Part shown: one piece after another, positions 1 through 11,604 of the stretch
How the letters are laid out: the number at the start of each line of letters is the position of its first letter
Numbering within the stretch: the stretch's first letter is position 1
Assembly (NCBI GenBank): GCA_948146395.1
Contig: OX411544.1
Location: 51,833,933-51,897,932, forward strand
Direction of reading: 5' to 3'
DNA: 64,000 nt
Source: Fragum whitleyi
Taxonomy: Eukaryota; Mollusca; Bivalvia; Cardiida; Cardiidae
Made by a program: the position numbers and the translations under genes
The notes under the pieces: model-generated
The model's input: only the letters and a program-made list of their open reading frames with translations
Database searches by the model: none
Told to the model about the DNA's origin: nothing

Positions 1-503
1 GTCCGAGTATTCGGAATTTAATCGTTGTGTTTACTTCAATAGCGAGATATCTGATTTTGTTAGCATACGTCTTTGCTGAAAGAAGTTGAAGTATAGTGAT
101 GATCAAATGAAAGGTGTCATACGAAGAAGGAATATTTGAATTCTATATAAACTGAACACTCGAAATACAATAAAACTGGACAACTTTTAAGCGCTCTTCA
201 TAGCTTCCTTTTTATTTGATGGTCGACCGTGTTTTGATGTTCAATGCTTAAAGAATAATGTTTAAAGATTATATATTAGATCTATTTCAGGTTAACCCGA
301 ACAATTTCGTGCACAGCAATATAGAAATGCCATTCCTGATTCAGACGATTGGAGAAAATACATAAAAGTTTCGACCTGGTCAGTCTACGCCATCCGCGCA
401 AACTGCATTTGTACACACAGATTGATCAGGCTGATTATTTTCGCAATGCAAAATTGGTCGTTTTTTGAGAGACGGGCCACATTTATTAGTTCTTGTTGTT
501 CTA

Positions 504-695
504 TAAAGGTAGTGGACATGTAAAATAAAATGTTGCAACAATGCTAGATCCCTACAAACTTTATTTTGGAACCCATGATCTTTCACAATGTTGACCGAGG
601 CTTCCTAATGAAATCATTAGGAAACCTCGAATAACACTCTTAAAAGATCTTTACTTCTGAAACGTTGCGGAAGTTTTACGTTGCAACTACCTTAA
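504..695. mobile_element. Snapback MITE, TTAA family, copy 1
   Basis: Imperfect palindrome. The left end AAGGTAGTGGACATG mirrors the right end CTACCTTAA, and the centre carries the arms CCGAGGCTTCCTAATGA and TCATTAGGAAACCTCG. The same arm sequence returns at 928-1092, 22140-22300 and 23304-23457. There is no coding potential. This copy is the most diverged at its left half. Confidence 0.7.
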
Positions 696-927
696 TTTCT
701 TAACTGAAAATACCTTTATCCATTGTACACGCATTTTTCATCGGACGTACTAAAAAAAGTAAATTTTCGAACATTTTAAATTTGAACCATTAGGCTACTT
801 TGTGAAATGACATTCACTTTGCCAGCCTTGTTGTTGACGGGCAACTTTAGGAATGCTTCTCGAGGGGTTAGAAAATCGTTTTGATTTATATTGTATAAAG
901 GCTTTGTGGGAAAATGGAGTTCAACGA

Positions 928-1092
928 TTAAGGTAATGGACCTATAATAGTTTCGGAAACATTTTGGAAGTAATGATCTTTCATAATGTTAACCGAGGTT
1001 TCCTGATGATTTCCTTAGGAAACCTCGGCTAACACTGTTAAAGACCATTACTTCCGAAACGTTGCGGAACTATCATTGGTCCACTACCTTAA
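928..1092. mobile_element. Snapback MITE, TTAA family, copy 2 (best preserved)
   Basis: A 165-bp near-complete hairpin starting TTAAGGTAATGGACC and ending CCACTACCTTAA, with inner arms ACCGAGGTTTCCT and AGGAAACCTCGGCTAAC. TTAA at both ends is what a piggyBac-type target duplication would look like, but TTAA is its own reverse complement and could equally belong to the terminal repeats. Non-autonomous, no open frame. Confidence 0.8.
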
Positions 1093-1522
1093 AAGAACAA
1101 GTAGACGAGATTAACAATGATATTAAGTATTGTTGCATAACGTTCTATTAGTTTGCAAGCAAAGGTAATTAACTCCAAAAAGAAAACACTGCCCATAATC
1201 GAGTAGAGTCCCTTGGATTTCTGAAACTATTAAGCCCATTAATGTCGTATTTTAACACAAATTTCAATACAAGTAACGTAACGACGTACCTACAATACTT
1301 GTGAAAAAAAGACAACATTGGAAACTTAACGTACCCATAATTTATTTTCTTAGCTTAGTAAGAAAAAAAACGCAATAGTAACGTTGAGCACTGCAAAAGT
1401 GACGTATAAAGAAGATAGAACTTCTACAGTACATAATTGTACGGAAGCGAGTATGTAATTACGATGCGGTGTACGAGTCGATGAAGACTTCTTTATATCA
1501 TCATTTGGGGGTACTAACATCA
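1093..1522. other. No gene or repeat recognised
   Basis: AT-rich unique-looking sequence with no convincing open frame, splice-bounded exon or inverted repeat. Confidence 0.5.
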
Positions 1523-1842
1523 TTTATCTTATAACTATACAATTATCCGTGTGATAACATCCCACATGATATTTTTTATGATATCACATACGAGTACTTA
1601 TTTTTAGAACAATGATATTATGCGATTATTTTTAGAAACTTGCATTTCTGTAAGAAACATCTACGAAAACAATGCAAATAGAGGTTATAAGATAAATATA
1701 ATACGTGCTTAGTGTATTGTATGAAAAAATTTCTAACTCGGCTGTGAGAATCGATAATTGTCTCGGCAAAGCCTCGACGATTTTCGATTCTCCCAACCTT
1801 GTTAGATATTTTTTTCATAAAATACACTAAGTACGTATTATA
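1523..1842 (-). mobile_element. Composite A+B element, copy 1
   Basis: Two modules joined back to back. Module B (1523-1696) is bounded by TTTATCTTATAAC and GTTATAAGATAAA. Module A (1697-1842) is a long palindrome with TATAATACG at one end and CGTATTATA at the other, and inner arms around the GTCTCGGCAAAGCC loop. The A/B junction is the same as in the copies at 3752, 18080 and 28703, so the pair behaves as one element. This copy is in the opposite orientation to the others. Confidence 0.75.
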
Positions 1843-2735
1843 TATGTCTAATTATAACAAGTCTAATTATGACGTGATATATATATAGAGACTTGTTGAC
1901 GTAATTTTTACGTCCTGTTGTGTTTTGCACGTCGTCGAAGACAACATTATATCATCAAACACGGGGGGAGGGGGGCGTATATACATGCTTCTGAAAAAAA
2001 CACGAATAATATGTACTTATTAGGCGATTTACTAACATGTCCTAGGTCAATGTACTGACAATGTCCGATTACGTAAAGTTTCTGTAACTACCCCGGTTAT
2101 GGGATTTATAAGCGGTCACGAACGAAATAGGTCGAGGAGACGAAAACGTGTAAAAAAATCACCGTTTTCTATGTTGAATGATTTCAATACTTAAGTTTAA
2201 ATCGCTTATATAATTCAAACTGCCATGACAAATTCCTTTTATAGTGCAATTATCTTAAATGGTGCATATACGTAGGTTGTCAACCAAAGTGCCCTAACTA
2301 TTAATATATTGAAACTTCTTTTCCGACGTTTAGTCTGTCGCCTGGGAAGATGTTGTAAAATGCGTTCAAAGTGGCAACCTATTATTACCTCAAAATCAAG
2401 CTGTTATTAAACCCCAACAAACTAGGACACTTACCCAAGTTAGAGAGAACGACATTCAACTTTCAATTTGACAAATAGTCACTGCATGATATCTTTGTAT
2501 ATTTTGGGGGCAATAGCATCATAGCGAAATAATCCGAGTACTTCAGCTTAATAGGTTTTGACTAAAAGGACATTATACGAATAAAATTATTAATAATGGA
2601 TTTGAAGAGGTTTCCTAATATATCGATCATTCAAATTTTAGATCAGTCTGTAATGAATCAAGCGCTTTGTCAGAATGCAAGTGCTATTAGTGCAGGATGT
2701 GTTTGTAACTAATATTGAAGTTATATGTAGCATTT
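1843..2735. other. No gene recognised
   Basis: AT-rich sequence with a short G-rich tract near 1964-1977. No exon-like frame or clear repeat was identified. Confidence 0.45.
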
Positions 2736-3175
2736 GCATGAAAGTTTCATGATTCTAGGTCGCTTGGTTTTTGAGTTAAGAGTCCAGAAATGAAAATTGA
2801 ACAAAAATTGACTGTGACCTTGACCTATATGACCCCAAAACAATAGGGCACTTCCTTGGATCATAAGCAACATTTTGCATAAAGTTTCATGATTGTAGGT
2901 CACTTGGTTCTTGAGTTAGAGTCCGGAAATGAAAATTGAACAAAAATTTACTGTGATCTTGACCTTTGACCTATGTTACCCAAAAACAATAGGGCACTTT
3001 ATTGGGTCATAAGGAACATTTGTATAAAGTTTCATGATTGTAGGTCATTTTGTTCTTGAGTTAAAGTCCGGAAACGAAAAGGTCTACGGACGGATGGATG
3101 GACGGATGGACAGACAGACAGACATGGTGAAACCAATATACCCCCCTCTACTTTGTAGGTGGGGGTATAATAAAC
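2736..3175 (+). mobile_element. Pearl-like element with ~155-bp tandem units
   Basis: Roughly 2.7 imperfect units. Each contains a stretch like AAGTTTCATGATTGTAGGTC, then GAGTCCGGAAATGAAAATTG, a TGACCTTGACCT motif and AATAGGGCACTT. The array runs into a CGGA/GGAC/CAGA microsatellite (about 3080-3124) and ends at GGTGGGGGTATAAT. Tandem core plus tetranucleotide tract is the layout described for pearl-type elements of bivalves. Related sequence recurs at 26785-27471. Confidence 0.7.
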
Positions 3176-3751
3176 CGTGAAAAACTAAATTATTGTACAT
3201 CGATGGTTGGAGACCTTAATCTCGGTATCTTTGCAGCTTTACTCAAGTTGTACATGTATTTCAAAACAAGACATTAAGAAGGACTACCACATGAAATAGA
3301 ACAAAAGGAACAACGAAAGTCATGTCACCAACAATTTAACTTTCACCCATCAATCGAAAGTTATGGAATAAGTTGTAGTTATATTTCCAATTAAGGTAAC
3401 CTTTAAAGATTGCTTTGACCTTGTATACGATGATCATCCAATTCGGGAAGGCACAAGCAATGCACATGAGAAATGAAACCGTTCTAGTCATAACAGGCAA
3501 TATAGCAAATGCTAGAATCTATTTATCTTTGAAGACAAACAAATAGAAACAGAAAAACAGATAGAAGAAAAACGACATGCCCCGACAGTTTAAAGTTAAC
3601 TAGCGAATGTCTGACGTACTATCCAAATTCTCGACCGAATTCATCGCAAGTCCGACGTCCGTACAGCAAGCTTCCTAATAATAAAGTTACATAAAACCGG
3701 CGAGACCGACACGCCGGCGATTCCTTTCCTTCACCCAGCGATTGGTAAATA

Positions 3752-4065
3752 TATAATACGTACTTAGTGTATTATATGAAAAAAATATCTAACGAGGTTG
3801 GGAGAATTGAAAATTGTCGAGGCTCTGCCGAGACAAATATCAATTCTCACAACCGAGTTAGATATTTTTTCGTAGAATACACTAAGTACGTATTATATTT
3901 ATCTTATAACCTCTATTTGTCTTGTTTTCGACGATGTTTCTTACTGAAATGCAAGTTTCTAAAAATAACCGCATTATATCTTTGTTCTAAAAATAACTAT
4001 GTGATATCATAAAAAATTTCATACGGGATGTTATCATACAGATATTGGTATAGTTATAAGATAAA
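3752..4065 (+). mobile_element. Composite A+B element, copy 2
   Basis: Module A palindrome (3752-3897) with TATAATACGTACTTAGTG at one end and CACTAAGTACGTATTATA at the other and the central loop GAGGCTCTGCCGAGAC. Module B (3898-4065) runs from TTTATCTTATAACC to GTTATAAGATAAA. An 81-codon frame over the palindrome is an artefact of the repeat, because it recurs only where the repeat does. Confidence 0.8.
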
Positions 4066-5383
4066 ATTTTATTTTGGGGTCACATAGAACCACCGACGTG
4101 ACGATTGCTTATTTCTTGGTCTGTGAAGAGGCAGACATTGCATTGGCAATTCTTAAAAACATAGCGTGCTGACGATACGCCGGCGAGATGACGTCGACTA
4201 ATCAGCAGTTTGCCGGCGATGCGACGCCGACTAGTCGCCGATACCAAGCGGGATTGAAAAGGCAGAAGCGCTTATAAATATAATGAGCTACTTTAAATAC
4301 GCAACAAAGTAAAATTGAAATTGGAGCTAGAAAAAGCTCATTTGTTGTACTAAATTTAGTTAAAAAAACAGAGAATTTCCTCTGTTTATTCGACTTTATC
4401 TTTTTTTGATCTGAACCTTCGGTAAGTTCCGGCATATCAGTCACTCTTGTTCACTCTTCATTTCTCCTTGCATTTTCATGGTTGATTCATTTCACAAATA
4501 ACATGTGTGAAGAGTAATTGGCGATTGGCATTTCAAAAACCGTAAAAAATGAAATCACCTTCCTCAATTTGGAAAGACTGTGCCCTAAATCGATTATGTC
4601 ACTAGGGAAATTGTTCCTTAAACTGGCACGTCGTTAACCCGGATGAGACCAAAAATATATATATTAAATCCGTCGATATTTGAACATCTGTAACGTCGGA
4701 CCATAAAGAGTTTGAGAAGACTTTACGAGTTGAAATGACGTTAGTGCGATGCCCTTAACACATCTTATTGTCATCTCAAGTTTAAACTACATAATTATCT
4801 GCAAAGGGTTAAAAACAACATAAAAGTGAATCCGCATTCACAAGGAGAGCGTCAGTGGTTAAACGAAAGGAATGGAAAATGATGTAAGTGTTGTCATTTC
4901 TGGGCAATAGGACGTGACTTTTTGGTGTCGTTTTTTTAACAAACGTTCTTTAACGCAGTATTGACGATTTGTTTGACCCATTGATTCATTCAACTTGACT
5001 ATGAAATTTATTTTACCTTTGTCTCGTTTCAAAAGAAGGTTAATGGAGAAATTTCGACTTTCACTGGTATGTTTTAAATTGACACGGTATGTAACACAAG
5101 AGTTTCATAATAACACTGATGTTGGATTAAAGGTAACTTGTTAAGATAAAAAAAAAAATATATTTTAGCCCGAGACGGTCTAATTATTTTTGAATTTTAG
5201 TGGTGTTTTAGGTATTGTGTTTTTAAAGTCGCCCAGTATAACTAGAATGTGGTATAGTGACTTTTGATTACAATACATGTACATTTGCATACTATCGTCG
5301 AGTCAAAATAGCGAATTGTACTTTAATGTAGGTAATTTATAGGTCCGTGACACTATGTATAGTTCTATGTAACGTGTACTTAC
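4066..5383. other. No gene recognised; small GC-rich repeats
   Basis: Near 4167-4250 there are several imperfect GCCGGCGA-containing units, and similar units lie at 3697-3722 on the other side of the composite element. The rest is AT-rich with no supported gene. Confidence 0.45.
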
Positions 5384-5636
5384 TGTTTCGGCTGTTAAGT
5401 GGTACGCTGTATTCCCATGTCTGTTCTCCAAGCAACGGATCAAAATTTGTGAGGTCATCAGTGACGTCAAACGTATATTTATCCGACAACCAATAGGATA
5501 TGGGGATCTGAAATTCAAGTAGCACATGCCTTATTTCATCGCCACTTTTTGCAAGTAGGACGCTGGTATCCGATAGTTTCTTGGTAATTTCGAAGGTTTG
5601 AAGGTTTTTGAAGGATTTATTCAATGACCGGGACCC
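5384..5636 (-). CDS. Isolated coding-exon candidate, gene unknown
   Basis: Read on the minus strand, a plausible acceptor (CCCTTTTAG) is followed by 84 open codons and a strong donor (GTAAGTAC). The exon starts in phase 0 and ends in phase 1. The peptide is not low-complexity: it includes LLAKSGDEIRHVLLEF, YWLSDKYTFDVTDDL and LLGEQTWEYSVPL, a hydrophobic/polar alternation that would suit an extracellular beta-rich domain (inference only). I recognise no family. Its starting phase matches the end of the Dispatched-like exon at 15783, but the sequence does not look like the expected end of that loop or TM8-12, so I do not join them. It could also be a captured exon fragment. Confidence 0.4.
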
Positions 5637-5968
5637 CTAAAAGGGGTATAGGTCTAAATGCTACAGAGTAACAAAACAATTAAAAAAACATGTGAAGAAC
5701 TTTGAAGAAAGCTCCAAAATAAAAATGACTAGATTAACAACAACAACCAAGGAATGTTATGATGAATGAATAATGAATGATATCAAGGGCCCCCAGAGAC
5801 TGCACTAAAACCAATGAACACTGCTTATTAAAATGCATCAGCAACATTCTTACTTTAATAATAAAATGAATTTAAGCAAAAAAAAAAATATATATAGTAA
5901 GCAGTTGAATGAATAAAATATTCTGTCATATTAATGTTTCAACGGTTTTGGGTTTTGAATAGGATTCA
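5637..5968. other. No gene recognised
   Basis: Unique-looking AT-rich sequence. It may include part of the 3' untranslated end of the LINE that follows, but no tail repeat marks a boundary. Confidence 0.4.
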
Positions 5969-6305
5969 TCAAAGAGCGTTTAAATTGATACCAACCAAAA
6001 CTGAAATTGGACCCAGTAAATACAAAAAAAAAGAATAAATCTGTGACAGGTCAGCAAAGATCCCATTCGAACTCCAATAAGCCCCAGAAGTTAAACACAC
6101 GACCATTGTAGGTGTAAGTAATCTACAAACACCCAAAACAGCCCGAGCCAAACCACGGTGACCATAGGCAATATTATAAAATTTTCTAGTGAAGTGCAGC
6201 CTCTGAGGACCCAATCAGATCAAATTACTAGTCCACTAGATTTACCGTAGTTATTGTTCACCATATAAAATCTGCACAATTTAAATAACACTTGAATATC
6301 TTTAA

Positions 6306-6797
6306 TAATCATGAGACCATTATACTGAATAGTGTTAGGACGTCGTGACAGATCCATATACTAGGAAGGCCTACCCGCCTCTGATCATCAAAATAACTAC
6401 AACTAAATAGATAATGGTATTCATCACCAAGTTCATGTTTAAAGCACAGTTAACAATTTCTGTCATCCCTCTCAATACCCCAAAATCTACCAGATACAAT
6501 TGGTAACTTATGGTTCAAACACCTAAAATGGCACAATGCAGTGGCTAAATCTTTTGGCAAAAGCTTAAAGTAATGCTCAAAACAAAATTCAGTTTTGAAT
6601 ATTCTATAATTCAAACATTTAGACGAAAGGAAAATCTGCTCAGACCAATCTTGCTTGTATTTATCATTAAGTCTTAACTTAATTAATCTACCAAGGCCTA
6701 GCGGTATATTCTGCTGTGACTCCCATAGATTCAAATGTTCACTTGCTGTTAAAGAATCCTTAATGCTCAAGTGGTTACTTAGAATGAAAATGATCAC
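6306..6797 (-). pseudogene. LINE C-terminal region with Cys/His motif
   Basis: Frame-shifted continuation with SIKDSLTASEHLNLWESQ and GRFWGIERDDRNC, then an in-frame TAA, then LCFKHELGDEYHYLFSC. Together these match the C-x2-C...H-x4-C type tail common in such LINEs, with the stop falling between the first two cysteines. Non-functional. Confidence 0.65.
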
Positions 6798-7362
6798 CTT
6801 GGTGCATTTTAAGTAAAATCATGTATAGCTTGTATGCAATTTTATCTTTATTTCCATTTATAATACGTTGCCAAAAACCAACCATTCTAGATTGAACTAA
6901 AATGCTGATTGGATAGCGACCTAGCTCTCCATATAAAACCAAATTTGGAGTAGACTTTTTAACGTTTAAGATAATCTTATAAAATTGAATGCATAGCCTT
7001 TCAAGAATAGAAGAGTTTTCAAAACCAGTTACTTCGGAACCATACAATAAGATAGGTATTACCATGCTATCGAAAAGTTGTAATTGTAAATCTACCGGTA
7101 AATGTAACTTTCGGGATTTCCTCAAAACAGAGAACATAGCCTTCCGTGCTTGGTCGACCATTCTTTGATTATTTTGTAAAAATCTACCATTGCTTGAAAA
7201 AAGTGTTCCAAGATAAACAAAACTGTCAACAATATCTAATACTTGGTTATTATATGTAAAGGAAAAATTATGCTCAAATTTTCTATTACTAAAAATTGTT
7301 ATTTTGGTTTTGGAAGGGTTGACCTCAAGATTCCATGTTTGACAATATAAATACATTGCATT
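6775..7362 (-). pseudogene. LINE RT thumb/connection region
   Basis: Continues in the same frame after the internal stop. Recognisable pieces are WNLEVNPSKTKITIFS (after motif C), FVYLGTLFSSNGRF, and FDSMVIPILLYGSEV, the usual single-colony-like patch of non-LTR RTs. It terminates at a frameshift; the next part of the protein is one frame over. Confidence 0.75.
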
Positions 7363-8165
7363 TTAGGCTGATTGCAGTTCTTCTTTTGACTCTGCTAAAA
7401 TTACTGTGTCATCGGCATAAAGCAATATATATAACATGAAAAAGACCTCAATTTCATCATTCCCAAGCAATAAGTTTGCCATTTCAGAAACATTATCAAG
7501 TCCATTAAATGCATGAGAAATGAATTCAGGAAGATCATTTAAAAATAATGAAAATAATAAAGGTGACAGATTCTCACCCTGACGTACACCAACATTGCTG
7601 TGAAAAAACTCCGAGGTCATATGACCCAGTCTAACACAAGATTTAGCATGTAGATAAAGGTTATGAATTATTTTAAACATTTTGCCATCAATATTGTATT
7701 GTAACAACTTGTGCCAAAGATAAGTATTTACAGAATCAAAGGCTTTTTTGTAGTCAATGAAAGCACAGAATAGTATTTTCCCTCTAAATAGATACAAGTC
7801 TATCAAACATTTCAAATTAAAAATATGATCTGTTGTTCCATATTTCTTACGAAAACCAGCTTGCTCTTCACAGAGCAAATTCATATCTTCCAAGAAGTTA
7901 TTTAATCTGTTATTTAATATTGCAGTAAATAGTTTCCCAAAACAACTTAATATAGTTATTCCTCTATAATTGTCAGGATTTGTCTTATCACCCTTGTTTT
8001 TGTATATAGGAGAAATAAAGCCCTGAGTCCAATCATCAGGCACAATACCAGAGGAAAATATAAGGTTGAAAAATTTGGTATAGGCCGAAAGCATTTTTGA
8101 TTGAGAAAAATTTAAAAATTCATTTAATATCAGATCAGAAGAACAAGAACGTTCGCCGCTCTTGG
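7363..8165 (-). pseudogene. LINE reverse transcriptase, catalytic half
   Basis: RT motifs appear in order: WTQGFISPIYKNKGD, NYRGITILSCFGKLF, EEQAGFRKKYGTTDHI, motif A FIDYKKAFDSVN, motif B GVRQGENLSPLLFSLF and motif C LLYADDTVILAES. All catalytic aspartates are present: one in motif A and the YADD pair. The enzyme would reverse-transcribe its own RNA at a nicked target. The frame ends at a TAA that sits where a Leu codon is expected, and coding resumes in the same frame directly after it. The open frame upstream of about 8165 is fused MITE sequence, not LINE protein. Confidence 0.8.
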
Positions 8166-8207
8166 TAAGGTAATATTTAACATCGACCATTAAAAATTTC
8201 TTTCGAA

Positions 8208-8345
8208 AAAAAATACAAATGTGACCCGTCACACGAAAAAGGTCGACCCTTGTCAGACTGCGTGACTGCGTAGCCTGGATAGGACCAACACTGCAGGCAC
8301 CTGGCTGATTTCTTATAAATAGAATAATCAATCGACCTACCTGAG
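8208..8345. mobile_element. Fragment of TGTGACCC-type MITE
   Basis: Begins TGTGACCCGTCACACGAAAA, followed by the family's internal GTCAGACTGCGTGACTGCG stretch and the AATAATCAATCGACC region. The other end is missing. The full copy is at 43578-43840. Confidence 0.65.
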
Positions 8346-8421
8346 TATGATTTTTTTTAATGCAACAGCTGGTTATCCATGATTCTAGACTAAGATTATC
8401 GATTAGGGCTCTATAAATCAA

Positions 8422-9023
8422 AAGCCACAGAATGCTGCCCTCGAAATTGATCAGATAAATGAGATCGATGAGTATTTTGTCAAGGACATCAAATTATGAT
8501 AAATGATGAATAAGTATAAATTGTTTGCTGCATTTTGCATTATCGCCGTTGAGCGATTTAAACCTTGCAACAGCACCTTGTATTCGGAAGTTAAAGAAGC
8601 GAAATTTTAGTCGCGCGCTGAAGCCTATGTCTTTCCCATGGATCCTTACACCTAGAACATTGAATGGCCTTTGTCAATTTGAGGCTTGTTAAAATGGTCT
8701 TTTTAGACTGTGTACTGTTTCTGTAAAAAGCCTTTCGCGTGTGCCCTACGGTTGGTTTTACGTAAGACAAATCACTAGACTTCAAGGTGTGACAAACTTA
8801 CCGGAAAACATTCCAAATTACATAAACTTTTCATTAGTGAGCAATTTCGCAAAGTGTTATGATACTTTGCTAAACAGCATCTTCTAGCTCGAAAACACGA
8901 AAATAAAATTTTGGCGAAAATGAAGGAAAAATGGTAAGTTTTGCTATTAGTGCATCCTTGGTCAACCAGAGTCGATCCATTCCGTAGACTACAATGATCG
9001 AATTAAAGGAACACAGATAAACG
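8422..9023. other. No gene recognised
   Basis: No supported exon or inverted repeat. Confidence 0.4.
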
Positions 9024-9273
9024 TATTTGAGTATGTGCGTGACATTTCCGACAATTTCAAATGTGCACCAAGCAAAGACTCTGGCTAGCCTGTGCATCCG
9101 CACAGCCTAACCAGAGTCTTCACTTTTACGCTTTATAGAAAGATAAGGTCCAAAAGAGTCAGGCAGAAAGTCAGGCAAACTTTCGATTATACTTCGTGGC
9201 AGTCAAGGTTGGTTAATGTTGGCCCTTCACCCACATATCAAATTGTTGGAAATGTCACGCAAAGGCTTATTTG
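9024..9273. mobile_element. MITE, GTGACATTTCC terminal repeats, copy 1
   Basis: Terminal inverted repeats GTGCGTGACATTTCC at the left and GGAAATGTCACGC at the right, ~250 bp. Inside is a stem CTAGCCTGTGCATCCGCACA next to GAGTCTTCACTTTTACG. Homologous copies lie at 11605-11852 and 35442-35681. Confidence 0.75.
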
Positions 9274-10059
9274 CTGAACGTTTTGGCTCCGAGGATACCC
9301 TCCATTGTGCTAGAACGATGATTTATTCCCCTAAAAGTATTGCAACCTTTCTGTACGCAATACACTCATTTAAAGAAAATAGAGAATATTCACTCAAAAA
9401 GCATTCAACTGTCACTTCTAGAAGTAAAAGTTACGTTGATTTATCTAATAGCTGACAAACTACATGTCACAGGTTTAAGAGTCACTTTAACTGCTTAAAA
9501 TATAGACATCACTTTGAAGGATTGCCATGAATAACTAATAAATCATAATGATATTTTTCAGAACGATAAAATTTGTCTCGCTTGGCTAGTTTCCATCAGA
9601 TAGCTAAATAAAGCCATATAAATACTCCAGCAGCGTGACATTTTAAAAGTCATAAAAATTACATTCTTAAATTTGTAATTCTAACATGAGGCCGAAGAGG
9701 GCTTGTATTGCTCCACTGGCTTCAACATCTCTAGACTTTCATTAATCAAAGCTTATTTTGACTGAAAACAACACTTTGAAATCTCTTTAGAACTGGTTCT
9801 GGCGCACATTGCACTAAAATACTCAATCACCATTAACCTTCATACCATTTACGCATTTTATTACAAACACTGAGGTGATTGCAATTAGTTAACCATTCAT
9901 TAGTAAAACATTTTTAGTGAATGGTCGTTCATGAAAAAATATGCCCGAAATCATTTAAAAAAGATGAACATTGTGCTGACCAATATGATCTATTATTCAT
10001 GAAAACCTGTCTAAATGACGTCACTTGGTAATTTCAGCTCGACTCATGTTTTGGTAATT
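9274..10059. other. No gene recognised
   Basis: AT-rich, no supported feature. A short direct repeat of GGTAATTTCAGCTCGACT occurs at 10028-10070. Confidence 0.4.
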
Positions 10060-10270
10060 TCAGCTCGACTGATGTCAGACTGCACGGGCTTCGCACACTG
10101 ACTAGGGTCGAAACTTTTCGCACTGTACTAATTTTCTGAATCTGGAATAATCAATCTGCCTTCCGTTGTAATAATTTTTAAAATGCGACCTCTGGTTGGT
10201 CTTCTCTAAAACCAATCTCGTTTTCAAATGTTTGATTTGCGGTGTTCCCAGACAAGGACCATCTTCGAAG
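10060..10270. mobile_element. Truncated TGTGACCC-type MITE
   Basis: Shares the family's interior: TCAGACTGC..GACTAGGGTCG, then AATAATCAATCTGCCTTCC, then AAATGCGACCTCTGGTTGG. Both ends are lost. Confidence 0.65.
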
Positions 10271-11604
10271 TGCATTAATTGTCGGCTCTGGTCAGACTAC
10301 GCGATCTGCGCATATTTACCAAAATAGTGAGACACCACGAAACAAGTTACAAGTCGATGAATCATACACGTATATTAACGGCTTGTTGCTTTAAGAATAT
10401 GTAAACTTGTACTACAAAAAGGTTATCTTGACCTAGATCAATTAATACAACACTGAAGATCTTATTTTGTTTCACATTTTCAATGAGCAAAAGTGACTAA
10501 ATTTCATTCTCAGCCAGCTAAAACATTAATGGTCGGAGATATCATTTCAAGAAGAATAATCTTATTTCAAAAGCGGACAATCTGTTTGTATCTGTCAATA
10601 TTAAATATTATATTGACAATCTGTCAATATAATATGTACATGTGTGTCACAAATGCTTGATCTTGACCTTGAAAAAAAAGGAGTGCGGCGGATCATGTAA
10701 GAGTGACATTTGTCCAATGAGCCAAAGTTGCAACATTTTATCCTCAATACGCGAATTCAAGGAACGCTCGGAGACTTAGTTACGAGTTTACAAATCACAA
10801 ATCAACAGCGGGCTAAGCCATTTGTAGGTTCATTGGTATCACAGAAGCTTGACAATGGCCATGGAAATTAAACAGAGCGAAGAGCATTATTTTTAACCAA
10901 CATTAATTTCAACATCTGATCTAATATTGCCAAAACTATTAATCGTCCTGGATTAAGGTATAAATCGAAAAACCATATTACATACCAACTGTCATTTATA
11001 GTACGTCTATGTCACAACATATTGATTTTGACCTTGAAATTAACAGAGCGCGAAGGATTACGAAAAAGGCAAGTTTTTTCAATGAGCAATTGCTATGCCT
11101 GAATGGTGACAAGATTTTTGCTTCTTTTATGTCAGAGAAAGGCTGCATTGCGTGTCTCTGATTCCCTATGTTTACTTTACCGAGGCTGACTCGACGAAAG
11201 ACAGCTAGCTTGCGTTCTAAACATCATTTTTATTAATTTCACAAGTATAACACCAGCAATTCGTATTCTTTATTTGCAGATTTATAAAACGAAATTGGTA
11301 AATTATATATTCATTTCATATGTTTCGCCGTCAACAAAACATGATTTTGTAAATATTTTGTATTCCCGTTATACTCGCACTGTCCCTTTCTGACATTGGC
11401 ATGAAATGCATCTAAATAAATACATACAAAATAACCAAACGGGTTTAGCCACAAGTTCTTGCAGCTTAATCATCCTAACAGTATCAAGTAGTTGCAATAC
11501 CAAACTTCTCTTCAGGATAAAAACACCACTCCGCCGGTTTTATACTTTTTGAAAATGTTTTCATATACCTCAATTGAGACATATAATAGAGAGAGCAAAG
11601 CAGA
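10271..11604. other. No gene recognised
   Basis: Contains scattered TGACCTTGA motifs like those in pearl-like elements (10440-11050) but no clear unit boundaries, and no exon-like frame. Confidence 0.4.

Larger units (their letters stand above)
5969..8165 (-). mobile_element. 5'-truncated non-LTR retrotransposon (LINE)
   Basis: Minus-strand remnant that starts inside the reverse-transcriptase N-terminal region and lacks an endonuclease. It carries the RT core, the post-RT region and a C-terminal Cys/His motif. At least two in-frame stops (7363-7365 and 6450-6452) and one frameshift near 6775 show it is dead. The upstream edge abuts a fragment of the TGTGACCC MITE family at 8208-8345, which has been read through into the same open frame. 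I do not assign a clade. The 3' limit is uncertain. Confidence 0.85.

Noticed and set aside
5969..6214. 81-codon minus-strand frame as a separate gene
   Set aside because: It lies in the 3' part of the LINE, is out of context and shows no domain.
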